Shown here in pieces: positions 9,158-16,774 of a stretch of 24,353 bases of DNA (positions within the stretch are counted from its first letter, which is position 1; each line of letters opens with the position of its first letter). The position numbers and the translations under genes were made by a program. Origin of the DNA: DUPH01 sp035449085 (lineage in GTDB: Bacteria > Verrucomicrobiota > Kiritimatiellia > RFP12 > UBA1067); the NCBI GenBank assembly GCA_035449085.1, contig DAOTKE010000038.1, forward strand, positions 1 to 24,353, written 5' to 3'. The notes below the pieces were generated by a model that had not been told where the DNA came from, searched no databases, and was given only the letters and a program-made list of their open reading frames with translations.

Positions 9158-9183
9158 ACTTGAACGTTGAGCGTTGAGCGTTC
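9158..9183. repeat. Heptad repeat array (CGTTGAG units)
   Basis: Units ACTTGAA, CGTTGAG, CGTTGAG and a partial CGTTC follow each other, immediately upstream of the oxidoreductase start codon. Same 7-bp period and core (CGTTGAR) as the array at 7846-7880 and in the same orientation. Confidence 0.75.
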
Positions 9184-9203
9184 ATGCTTCCCCAGACCGG
9201 TTC

Positions 9204-9455
9204 TCATCCTCGGGGCTGGCTCAAGGCTTCGGCCTTCTCAAGATCCCAGAAGTTGATCAGGCGTTTGTGATCGGGCGTCTTGTTCGTGGCCGGATCGAAA
9301 CCTCCGTAACACTCGTCATAGTACCAGTTCGACAGGACGACACTCTTGGGGCACCGCTGCATGAACTCGGGATGATGCCATCCGTAATCGCTCCACGCCC
9401 ACGGACGGGCACCGAGCGCCTCCACCGTCCGCACGCAAACGCCGGGCCAATGGCA
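9204..9455 (-). pseudogene. Fragment of a glycoside-hydrolase (GH20-like) gene
   Basis: The open frame runs from 9455 (just after an in-frame TGA at 9458-9456) to a TGA at 9206-9204; the only start is a GTG at 9434 without a ribosome site. The peptide contains GARPWAWSDYGWHHPEFMQ, VVLSNWYYDECYGGF and LINFWDLEKA. This recalls a stretch near the C-terminus of GH20-like TIM-barrel proteins common in PVC bacteria, where a WSDY...HHPE segment is followed by a SNWYY segment. Those proteins are several hundred residues long, whereas this piece has about 80. The last residues (EALSQPRG) seem not to fit the family, so both ends appear lost. It lies between a good promoter (9478-9506) and the oxidoreductase gene, so it probably remains in that transcript's leader. 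It could still be a translated small protein, but decay is more likely. Confidence 0.6.
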
Positions 9456-9477
9456 TCACTTTGAGGATAACACCGCC

Positions 9478-9506
9478 ATCTTACGACTTTTGAACCCCAT
9501 CGTCAA
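9478..9506 (-). promoter_or_regulatory. Predicted sigma70-type promoter reading toward the oxidoreductase gene
   Basis: On the minus strand TTGACG (9506-9501) and TAAGAT (9483-9478) are separated by exactly 17 bp, each 5/6 to consensus. Transcription would start near 9471, cross the glycosidase-like fragment and reach the oxidoreductase and URO-D genes with a leader of roughly 330 nt. Confidence 0.55.
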
Positions 9507-9550
9507 CGGAAGCGGGTGCGTTTCAACTTGGTTTCTGGTGCTACATCCTG

Positions 9551-9577
9551 TTGACAGCAAGGTGAAGAAAATATACC
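9551..9577 (+). promoter_or_regulatory. Candidate promoter for the serine hydrolase gene
   Basis: A perfect TTGACA (9551-9556) is followed after 15 bp by TATACC (9572-9577). The spacing is short, so the assignment is tentative. The leader to the ATG at 9689 would be about 105 nt. It is divergent from the minus-strand promoter at 9478-9506. Confidence 0.35.
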
Positions 9578-9688
9578 GTTGGAAGTGGCTGGATGGTGGG
9601 CGCGGACTCAGCGCCTGAAACTATTCTAGCCCAGTAAAAAGTAAGGGGTGAATGGTGGCCGTGTCAGGGCACTCAGGGAGGCGGTCAT

Positions 9689-10777
9689 ATGAGAATGGGA
9701 TATCGGTTTCGGTTAGGATTGGTCGTGGCGGGACTAGCGACGCTGGGTGAGGCCTCGCAGCCGATCGTCGGGCTTCTTGAGCACAGCGATCCGAAACAAA
9801 GCCTGAAGGGTGATCCCGAATGGGATGCGCGCTTCCGAACGCTGATCAGCAGTGCTGATGGCACAGAGCAGCCTTTCTACTGGTATGATCCCGGCGTGGA
9901 TGCCCCTGTTCCGCTGGTCGTTGTCTTGCATTCATGGAGCGCAAGCTGCCGCTGGCGATCCCCTGCAACCAGTGTGATTGACCATTGTAAGAAGCAGGCA
10001 TGGGCCATGGTTTATCCGAACTTCCGTGGGCCAAATGTTCGTCCGGAGGCCTGCGGCAGCGATCTTGCCGTGCAGGACATCTTGGATACGATCGAGTGGG
10101 CGAAGAAAACCCGCCCGATCGATACGGATCGTGTGTACATCATCGGTGGTTCGGGGGGTGGATACATGTCGCTGTTGATGGTTGGACGGCATCCGGATGT
10201 CTTTGCCGGTGCCGCAGCGTTCTGTCCAATCACCGATCTGGCGCGTTGGCAGGCCGAATCGACCGAACGAAAAAACCGCTACGCTAACGATATCGTCGCT
10301 GCCTGTGGCGGCCTCCCGTCGGAGCGAGGAGAAGAATACGCGAAGCGCTCGGCACTCACCTACCTGCCACGTGCGCGGGGTGTGCCGGTTTACATCGCCA
10401 CGGGCATTCATGACGGGCATACCGGCAGCGTGCCCGTCGGCCATTCGATTCGCGCATATAATGCGCTGGCGGACGAGCAGGATCGTATTGCCGAAGCAGA
10501 TATCGCCATGATCGAGGCCAAAGAGTGCGTCCCGGAAGCCCTGCAGAGCCAGGTGACCGACCCGTTTTATGATCAGAAAAGGAGGGTACACCTGAGAGCG
10601 ACCTCGGCCAGCGTTCGGCTCACCCTTTTCGAGGGTGGCCATGCGGGTAATAATGCGGCAGGACTCGACTTCCTCTCACGTCAGCGAAAGGGATGCAGGG
10701 TGGATATGTCGCTGCCCGGACAAGCAGGAGCAGGTGCCCGCGGGAAATTCGGGGAATCCGCCCGGATTACGGAATGA
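9689..10777 (+). CDS. Secreted alpha/beta-hydrolase, prolyl oligopeptidase (S9)-like
   Basis: 362 residues. GGGAGG lies 7 nt before the ATG. The N-terminus (RFRLGLVVAGLATLGEA) is a probable signal peptide, so the enzyme is likely exported. The hydrolase core begins with PVPLVVVLHSWSA (oxyanion-hole region), followed by the nucleophile elbow GGSGGGYM with Ser155. The acid is probably Asp242 in GIHDGHTGSVPVGHS, and the base His318 in FEGGHAGN, in the S-D-H order of prolyl oligopeptidase-type enzymes. Such proteins include peptidases and carbohydrate or aryl esterases; the setting among glycan-related genes favours an esterase, but this is inference. The last 30 residues are low in motif content. 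The DJ-1 gene follows after 71 bp with its own promoter-like sequence. Confidence 0.87.
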   Translation: MRMGYRFRLGLVVAGLATLGEASQPIVGLLEHSDPKQSLKGDPEWDARFRTLISSADGTEQPFYWYDPGVDAPVPLVVVLHSWSASCRWRSPATSVIDHCKKQAWAMVYPNFRGPNVRPEACGSDLAVQDILDTIEWAKKTRPIDTDRVYIIGGSGGGYMSLLMVGRHPDVFAGAAAFCPITDLARWQAESTERKNRYANDIVAACGGLPSERGEEYAKRSALTYLPRARGVPVYIATGIHDGHTGSVPVGHSIRAYNALADEQDRIAEADIAMIEAKECVPEALQSQVTDPFYDQKRRVHLRATSASVRLTLFEGGHAGNNAAGLDFLSRQRKGCRVDMSLPGQAGAGARGKFGESARITE

Positions 10778-10784
10778 GGGCGAC

Positions 10785-10813
10785 TTGCGCCGATCTTGGG
10801 GATGCGTTATAAC
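10785..10813 (+). promoter_or_regulatory. Predicted promoter for the DJ-1/PfpI gene
   Basis: TTGCGC (10785-10790) and TATAAC (10808-10813, 5/6) with 17-bp spacing. The start of transcription would be near 10820, about 29 nt before the ATG. Confidence 0.5.
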
Positions 10814-10848
10814 AAGCGGCACAGAGCCGAATGGCGAGGAGGTACGTG

Positions 10849-11394
10849 ATGCGCGTGTTGGTTCCTTTGGCAGACGGGTTTGAAGAGATTGAGGCAGTGA
10901 CGGTGATCGATGTCTTGCGGCGCGGCGGGATCGAGGTGGTGTCGGCTGCGCTGGGCGACAACCGTTCGGTCGCGGGATCGCGCGGCGTGACACTGTTGGC
11001 CGACGCGATTTGGGACGAACTGGAGATCGACTCCTTTGACGCCATCACGTTGCCGGGCGGCGGGGTGGGCACCGAAAATCTGGCGGCCGACAGGCGGGTT
11101 ATCGCCGCAGTCCGGTCGTTTGCCGAGGCGGACAAGTTCGTGACCGCCATCTGCGCGGCCCCTACAGTGCTGGCGCAGGCCGGCGTGCTCAAGGGGCGCC
11201 GTGCCACCTGCTATCCTGCCTGCGCGGATGCATTGGGCCAGGCGTACGATGATGCGCCGGTGATCGCAGACGGTCGCATCATCACGAGCCAGGGGCCGGG
11301 CACGGCCATGCTTTTCGCGCTGGTGTTGATCCAGCATTTCGCCGACGAAGTGACCGCGCGTAAAGTCGCGGACGGGCTGCTGGCGGCGTTCTAA
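10849..11394 (+). CDS. DJ-1/PfpI family protein (DJ-1/ThiJ type)
   Basis: 181 residues from the ATG at 10849. AGGAGG at 10837-10842 lies 6 nt upstream and decides this start over an in-frame ATG at 10831, which would contain the ribosome site itself. The protein matches DJ-1 along its whole length: VLVPLADGFEEIEAVTVIDVLRR at the N-terminus (Glu15 equals DJ-1 Glu18), DAITLPGGGVGTENLA, the nucleophile elbow AICAAPTVLAQAG with Cys102 (DJ-1 Cys106), and IITSQGPGTAMLFAL at the C-terminus. The DJ-1 His126 position is a Tyr here (CYP), as is tolerated in bacterial homologues. Proposed roles of the family are protection from oxidative or carbonyl stress (glyoxalase, deglycase). No signal peptide. It is convergent with the DUF1573 gene. 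Confidence 0.93.
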   Translation: MRVLVPLADGFEEIEAVTVIDVLRRGGIEVVSAALGDNRSVAGSRGVTLLADAIWDELEIDSFDAITLPGGGVGTENLAADRRVIAAVRSFAEADKFVTAICAAPTVLAQAGVLKGRRATCYPACADALGQAYDDAPVIADGRIITSQGPGTAMLFALVLIQHFADEVTARKVADGLLAAF

Positions 11395-11400
11395 CGGGGC

Positions 11401-11440
11401 GGCGGCAGTACCGCTCGTCCCGCATGTGAACGCTGCCGCC
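11401..11440. terminator. Hairpin between convergent genes, possible bidirectional terminator
   Basis: GGCGGCAG (11401-11408) pairs perfectly with CTGCCGCC (11433-11440) across a 24-nt loop. It occupies the 51-bp gap between the DJ-1 and DUF1573 stop codons. There is no T-tract on either side, so intrinsic termination is uncertain. Confidence 0.4.
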
Positions 11441-11445
11441 CGCGC

Positions 11446-12579
11446 TCACTTCTGTTCGTCCGGCGTCTGCTGATCCCCGTCCTCATCGTTGGTCTCACGG
11501 CCATCTTCATCCTCGTCATCGGCTTGTGCGGGCAGCACGCGGATGGTTGCGGGGGCGTGATCGGGGTAGGAGAACGTCAGGGTCGCTTCGGGTTGCTCCA
11601 GCAGGGTTTTGACGGCCTGCGGGGTCAGCGACAGGGCGACAAGCATGCCAGACCTGGACTTGAGCGGTTGCGGCGTCACGGTCATCCCCTCAAGTTTGGG
11701 TGCCCAGGTCAACAGCGCGGGATCGGCCGAATCGGTGTCGGTCCGCAGCAGGAAGCGGTTCAGGGTCGGACGGGCCAAGGCCCGCAAATAGAGCTGGCCC
11801 GGCTTGACCGCCAGGCGCTGGCCAACCTTGGTGTTGATTTTGAGCAGGAGCGTGTCATGACGTCCCGCGATGCCCGTGATTGGCAGCAGGAGATGTGTTT
11901 CGGCGTGAACGTTGGTCAGCGCCTGTAAGGCAACCGTCAGAGTGTAAGCGCCTGGCGGCACGGCGTTGGTGGCCAGCACTGCGGTCTGGTGCAGCGCGTG
12001 GTTGGTGGTGGCGAAGACCGGCGCTTCCAGCCGCAAACGCGGATCGGTCGGGGTCAGCACAAAAGTATTGGTCCAACACGCTGTGGCTAGATCCGGTGCA
12101 CGCAGAACCAAATCTTCCGCAGGCAGCCCGTCAAACAGCGGTATGACGGTGCCCGTCTGCTGGAGCAAGATACGGTTGCGTGAGGGCGCGCCCATTGTGA
12201 CCCAGAGCGCCCGTTTGAAATATCCCCGGATACCGGTCAAGTCGAGGGTCATCGTGATGCGGGCACAGCCCCCCGGAGGGACAGACATGGTGTCCACCGA
12301 ATATGTGATGCAGGAACATGTGCGGCGCAGACTGCTGATGGCGAGTGTCTGTGTCGTACGGTTAGTCAGAACGAAAACGCTCTGCGGTCGCTCGAGAGGC
12401 GTGACTTCCCCAAAGGAAACGACATTCGTTCCCACCAGCTCGAGGCTGGGAACTTCGTCTGGCTTCACACGCCGCTGTCCAGAAATACGTCGTACCCGCG
12501 TACCCTCCTGCGGTTCTTCGGCATGACCCGGATGAATGGCCGCAAGAACCCAGAGAACCATTACAAGAAAACGTTTCAT
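11446..12579 (-). CDS. DUF1573 domain exported protein
   Basis: 377 residues with a signal peptide (MKRFLVMVLWVLAAIHPGHA). Residues 45-135 fit DUF1573: VVSFGEVTPLERPQSVFVL, NRTTQTLAISSLRRTCSC (Cys88, Cys90), VPPGGCARITMTLDLTG. DUF1573 is an immunoglobulin-like fold related to ASPM/SPD-2/Hydin domains and is common in secreted proteins of Bacteroidetes and the PVC group; no enzymatic role is known. The remaining beta-rich part (140-350) may hold a second such fold. The tail is strongly acidic (ADDEDEDGRE, NDEDGDQQ), possibly a flexible or cation-binding end. The ribosome site GGAGG is only about 3 nt from the ATG, which is tight. The gene is divergent from the large LamG gene. Confidence 0.85.
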   Translation of the reverse strand: MKRFLVMVLWVLAAIHPGHAEEPQEGTRVRRISGQRRVKPDEVPSLELVGTNVVSFGEVTPLERPQSVFVLTNRTTQTLAISSLRRTCSCITYSVDTMSVPPGGCARITMTLDLTGIRGYFKRALWVTMGAPSRNRILLQQTGTVIPLFDGLPAEDLVLRAPDLATACWTNTFVLTPTDPRLRLEAPVFATTNHALHQTAVLATNAVPPGAYTLTVALQALTNVHAETHLLLPITGIAGRHDTLLLKINTKVGQRLAVKPGQLYLRALARPTLNRFLLRTDTDSADPALLTWAPKLEGMTVTPQPLKSRSGMLVALSLTPQAVKTLLEQPEATLTFSYPDHAPATIRVLPAQADDEDEDGRETNDEDGDQQTPDEQK

Positions 12580-12611
12580 ACTCCTCCAGAGCGAAAAAAC
12601 ACCATTTCTTT

Positions 12612-12641
12612 AGTGTACTGTAAGGAGGCATGTCAGCGCAA
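12612..12641 (-). promoter_or_regulatory. Predicted promoter for the DUF1573 gene
   Basis: On the minus strand TTGCGC (12641-12636) and TACACT (12617-12612) with an 18-bp spacer, about 33 bp before the start codon. The -10 is the same hexamer as in the SHD1 promoter candidate. Confidence 0.4.
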
Positions 12642-12673
12642 CATGCAGAAAAGTGCTTTCGAAAAGTGCTGAC
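12632..12673. repeat. Direct plus inverted repeat in the divergent promoter region
   Basis: GAAAAGTGCT occurs twice (12648-12657 and 12661-12670), 13 bp apart. The pair is enclosed by an inverted repeat GTCAGC (12632-12637) and GCTGAC (12668-12673). It overlaps the -35 of the DUF1573 promoter candidate, so it could be a regulator site. Confidence 0.5.
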
Positions 12674-12797
12674 GGGGGACAATAATTTCCGGTTTCCCCA
12701 AGAGCTTCCCGTAACTTTTGTTCCCCACAACTTCTGCTTGCATCCTGCATGCGTTCCTCTCACAATGGCCACCATAGCACTTGAAAAAGGGGGGGAT

Positions 12798-15700
12798 ATG
12801 CGCGGTTGTCTGCTTGTGACGCTGGTGTGCGGCTTGTTGGCTGGGTGGGGACGCGCTGCGGCGCCGTCGGATCCGTCACTGTTGCTCTGGTTGCCATTCG
12901 ACGAGGGGCGCGGCACCTTTGCCGTCGACCGCTCGGACAACCTGCTGGAAGCCGAGCTTTCGCAGCTCCGCTGGGCCACGGGCTCGTTCGGGACCGCCCT
13001 GCATTTCAGCGGCACCAACGCTTTCGCTGAATTGCCGCCTGTGCCGGGACTCAACGGTGCCACGCAGTTCACCCTGTCGGTCTGGGCCACATGGGAAGAT
13101 CCCGCGCCGCGCCGCTATCCGAACTTGCTCACCTCGCACACTTGGAGTCCGGGCGGCCTGATGCTGTTCGTTTCCGACAACGCTTGCTCGTTCCGTCTCG
13201 GTCGTCCCGGTGCACGTGCCGGGGAGGCGGGACCGCAGTGGGCCGAGACGGGGGCGCACTTGCTTGGCCCATTGCCGCAGCGAACCTGGACGCACCTCTG
13301 CGTGACCTTCTCGTTGCCGCATCTCGTCACCTACGTGAACGGCAAGCCCGTGAGCCGAGCGACCTGGTCGTATCCGGTTGAGGCCGGCGCTTTGCGCTTG
13401 GGCGGCTGGCTCGGAGCGGTCTCGCATCACGGCCTGCTCGATGATCTGCGCATCTATGGGCGCGCATTGTCTGAAGGAGAGGTCGTTGCGCTCGCCTCAG
13501 CGGATGGCCGTTCCAGCGCCGCATATACGCTGATGGATGACGTCGCCTCCACAGAGCCGCCGGCGGCCCGTTTCCGAACCCGATATGCCGAACTGGCAAT
13601 CGATGCCGCCGGCCAGGCCGTCTCGTTGCGCAATCGGGCGTCGGGCCGTGAACTGCTGGCGCGCCCCACTCCGTTGGTGAGTGCACGTCTGAAGGACGGT
13701 CGCCGGCTGGTGGCACGGCGCCTCGCCGTGCAGGGTAGCCGGTTGACCTTCTCTTTCCCGCGCGGTCAGGGCGACGCCGACCTGGAAATCGATGCCCGAC
13801 GCGGTTTCCTGACCTTCACGGTTCGCGCCCTGACGCTCTCGAATGCGGTCGCGCTCACCTTCTGCGAGCTGCCGGCTGCGACGTCTGCCTATCGTGGCGA
13901 CATGGCGAACATGCTCTCGGATGACACCGATGCCGTCTGCCTGCGCGGCTACGAACTGCCGGTCGAGACCGAGCTCCGGGGGGATGTGCTGAAGGTGTCC
14001 ACGACGGCGGCACATGGGCTCACCGGTTGGCGTGCCGGACTCGCTGCGGGCCCCAAAGACCGGATGCCGGAGATGTTGCGCGCGATGGCCCTGCATGCGG
14101 GTGTGCCGTTCTCGCGCAGCGGTGGGCCATGGGCGCTGGAGGCCGAGTCGGTACGTGGCTCCTATCTCTTTGCCGACCTCGCGTACGCCGCGACCGATGA
14201 CTGGATCGATATTGCGCGGCGCGGCGGCTTCTCGACGATCCACCTGCACGGCTGGTGGCAGACCCTTGGCCACTATGCGGTGCGCACCAACTACTTTCCG
14301 CGTGGCTTGCCTGACATGCAGGACGCGGTCCGCCGTATCCATGACGCCGGATTACGCGCCGGCATCCATACGCTGACCGCGTGTATCGATCCAAACGATC
14401 CCTGGATCACGCCGGAGGCGAGTCCGCATCTGATCCCGTTCGACAGTTACACACTGGCCCGCGCGCTTTCACCGGCCGACACCGTACTGTACGTCAATGA
14501 GCCGCCCTCTGCGCGTCATGACACGGTCTTCACCTACTCCGGCAACGGTAATGCGATCCGCATTGGCAGCGAGATCATTCAGTATGCCGAGATCTCGCGT
14601 GAACCGCCTTACGCTTTCAAGGCGTGTAAGCGCGGGGCTTTCAAGACACGGCCAGCCGCCCGTGCTGCAGGCGCACAGGCCGATTATCTGCAGCAGCGCT
14701 ACATCGCCTTCTACCCGCAACCCGACTCGCCGCTGGCGGATGATCTCTCGGCATGTATCGCGCACGTGTTCAATGCCTGCAAGTTAGACCAACTCTACTT
14801 CGACGGTTCTGAAGGCATGATGAGCCGGTATGGAATCGACGCCATGCGCCACAACATCATGCGTCGTTTGGAAGGCGACCCGGTGATCGAGGCGAGTTGC
14901 TACGGTACGCACAACTGGTGGTTCCATTCGCGGTTGGGCACGTGGGATCATCCTGTCTGGGCGGCGAAACGTTTTCAGGACGACCATGTCAAAGTGTGCA
15001 AGCGGTATCGCAACACCGATCTCCTCGGGCCGCAAATGGGTTGGTGGGCGCCACGCATGGCGACACCCTACGCGCGCGGCCATCATCTGGACGAGATGGA
15101 GTATTTCGCCTGCAAGAATCTGTCGCTGGATGCCGCGATGTCCATTCAAGGCGTTAATGTCAATCACGCACCGCTGCCGGTGCATCTGGAACGTCAGTTC
15201 ACGTTGCTGGGCTGGTACGAACGCCTGCGTCTGGCGCGCTATTTTGATGATGCTACCGTGGCGCGCCTCGACGGAGTCGGCGCGGAATTCCGTCTGCGGC
15301 AAGACACCGACGGCGTGTGGCGTTTCACGCCGATCACGATGCACACGCAGCGCGTCACCGGCCCGGATGACGGCTCTGCGGCCTGGCAGGTCTTGAACCC
15401 CGCCGCGCAGCAGCCGTTGTGCGTGCGCGTAGAGGCGCTTTACGCCGCCGCACCGGCGGACGTCCCTGGCGCTAAACCGCTGGTGAGCGCGGACGAGTTT
15501 GCCGCTCTCAAAACCTCCACAGCTTCGTCGGCCGTACGGCTCGACCTTTCGGAGGTAACCGACGATACGCGCGGTGGCCCGCGTAACCTGCGTCTGCGCG
15601 CGGGTCATAGCGGTACAACGGCGACGGGCGCTTGGGCGCGTGCGGCGCTGTCCTTCCCTGCTCCTTACCGTAACATCGGTGGTACGGGCGCTTTCGGTCT

Positions 15701-16700
15701 GTGGGTCAAGGGCGACGGTTCAGGTGCGCTGCTCAACGTGCAGCTTGGGTGTCCGCGCGAATTCATGGGCGCACTCTCCGACCACTATATCACGCTCGAT
15801 TTCACCGGCTGGCGCTATGTGACGTTGTTGGCGCGCGAACGTGATACCGCACGCATGGACGAGTTTGTCTGGCCCTACCGGGGCACCGGCTCGCATGCGC
15901 TGTTCCGTACGAATCTGGATATGGCCCACATCGCGCAGGTCAGCTTCTACCTCAACGCCGTGCCGCCGGGGGGTGGTGTGGACGTGACGGTCAGCCCCGT
16001 GCAGGCACTGCCGGTGTTGCCGGTCAAACTGGAGCGGCCGTCGCTGACCGTCAATGGTCAGCGCTTGACCGTGCCCTTCACATTGGTCTCCGGCGAATTC
16101 GCCGAACTGGAACCCGACGGGATCTTCACGCATTACAGCGAGCGGGGCGATCCATTGGCACGCGTGGTGTGCGCGCCGGATGCGCGTCCTGTCGTGCGCC
16201 CGGGGGCCAACGCGCTGACTTGTGCCGGCGGGCGCGCTGAAGTCTCGGTGACGACATTCGGCACGCCATTCGGGACGCAGCGGCCGCGCCGTGCGGTCGA
16301 CTGGACGCATCTGAAACGCGAGTACGAGATGCCGTACGTCGTGCTGGCATCGAACGACGTCAGCCGTGCCGCGTGGGACGTGGCCGTCCGGCCTGGCGAG
16401 CGTGCCGCGCTGGAGATCGAGCTGTGCGGTGCGATGTCCGAGCCGCAACTGAGCATCGGCGGAGAGACGGTGCGTTTCCCTGTGACGCTGAAGGCGGGCG
16501 AACGCCTGATCTGCCGCGACCGCCGTTCGTGGCAGGTGTTGGACGCGAAGCGCACGGTGTTGGCCGAGGGCCGTCTGGCGAACAAGGTGCCGCTGCTCAG
16601 TTCCGGTGCCACCCGTGTCGAATTCATCGGTTCAGGACATGACCGCGCGCAGATCAAGCTGGTTAAGGTGTATGAGACCTCTTCGCTCTGGCCGTGGTAA
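12798..16700 (+). CDS. Large secreted LamG + TIM-barrel glycoside-hydrolase-like protein
   Basis: 1,300 residues from the ATG at 12798, which follows an AAGGGGGG ribosome site and begins a good signal peptide (MRGCLLVTLVCGLLAGWGRA). An in-frame ATG at 12630 is rejected because it puts 56 non-signal residues in front. Residues 25-234 are a LamG/concanavalin-like jellyroll (LLLWLPFDEGRGTFAVDRS, ALHFSGTNAFAELP, WTHLCVTFS, LLDDLRIYGRALSEGEV). Residues about 235-430 are a beta-sandwich. Residues about 440-820 look like a TIM-barrel glycosidase: FSTIHLHGWW, DAVRRIHDAGLRAGIHTLTA, and KLDQLYFDGSEGM, where Asp669 sits where clan-D type enzymes and GH29 carry a catalytic Asp. Residues 915-1065 resemble a carbohydrate-binding jellyroll (YITLDFTGWRYVTLLARE). 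Probably acts outside the cytoplasm on a polysaccharide; substrate and GH family are not assignable here. Confidence 0.88.
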   Translation: MRGCLLVTLVCGLLAGWGRAAAPSDPSLLLWLPFDEGRGTFAVDRSDNLLEAELSQLRWATGSFGTALHFSGTNAFAELPPVPGLNGATQFTLSVWATWEDPAPRRYPNLLTSHTWSPGGLMLFVSDNACSFRLGRPGARAGEAGPQWAETGAHLLGPLPQRTWTHLCVTFSLPHLVTYVNGKPVSRATWSYPVEAGALRLGGWLGAVSHHGLLDDLRIYGRALSEGEVVALASADGRSSAAYTLMDDVASTEPPAARFRTRYAELAIDAAGQAVSLRNRASGRELLARPTPLVSARLKDGRRLVARRLAVQGSRLTFSFPRGQGDADLEIDARRGFLTFTVRALTLSNAVALTFCELPAATSAYRGDMANMLSDDTDAVCLRGYELPVETELRGDVLKVSTTAAHGLTGWRAGLAAGPKDRMPEMLRAMALHAGVPFSRSGGPWALEAESVRGSYLFADLAYAATDDWIDIARRGGFSTIHLHGWWQTLGHYAVRTNYFPRGLPDMQDAVRRIHDAGLRAGIHTLTACIDPNDPWITPEASPHLIPFDSYTLARALSPADTVLYVNEPPSARHDTVFTYSGNGNAIRIGSEIIQYAEISREPPYAFKACKRGAFKTRPAARAAGAQADYLQQRYIAFYPQPDSPLADDLSACIAHVFNACKLDQLYFDGSEGMMSRYGIDAMRHNIMRRLEGDPVIEASCYGTHNWWFHSRLGTWDHPVWAAKRFQDDHVKVCKRYRNTDLLGPQMGWWAPRMATPYARGHHLDEMEYFACKNLSLDAAMSIQGVNVNHAPLPVHLERQFTLLGWYERLRLARYFDDATVARLDGVGAEFRLRQDTDGVWRFTPITMHTQRVTGPDDGSAAWQVLNPAAQQPLCVRVEALYAAAPADVPGAKPLVSADEFAALKTSTASSAVRLDLSEVTDDTRGGPRNLRLRAGHSGTTATGAWARAALSFPAPYRNIGGTGAFGLWVKGDGSGALLNVQLGCPREFMGALSDHYITLDFTGWRYVTLLARERDTARMDEFVWPYRGTGSHALFRTNLDMAHIAQVSFYLNAVPPGGGVDVTVSPVQALPVLPVKLERPSLTVNGQRLTVPFTLVSGEFAELEPDGIFTHYSERGDPLARVVCAPDARPVVRPGANALTCAGGRAEVSVTTFGTPFGTQRPRRAVDWTHLKREYEMPYVVLASNDVSRAAWDVAVRPGERAALEIELCGAMSEPQLSIGGETVRFPVTLKAGERLICRDRRSWQVLDAKRTVLAEGRLANKVPLLSSGATRVEFIGSGHDRAQIKLVKVYETSSLWPW

Positions 16701-16723
16701 TGGGGCGGGAAAGAACAGCCCCA
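16701..16723 (+). terminator. Hairpin directly after the LamG/TIM-barrel gene
   Basis: TGGGGC (16701-16706) pairs with GCCCCA (16718-16723) over an 11-nt loop, starting on the first base after the stop codon. No T-run follows, so termination strength is uncertain. Confidence 0.4.
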
Positions 16724-16774
16724 CTCTCAGCACTCAAGTGAGCCCCCAATGTGCGGTGATAGTCGCCGGTTGCC

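Noticed and set aside
12630..12797. Upstream ATG extension of the LamG/TIM-barrel protein
   Set aside because: The extra 56 residues are not signal-like, the ribosome site is only one base from that ATG, and the ATG at 12798 starts a clean signal peptide.
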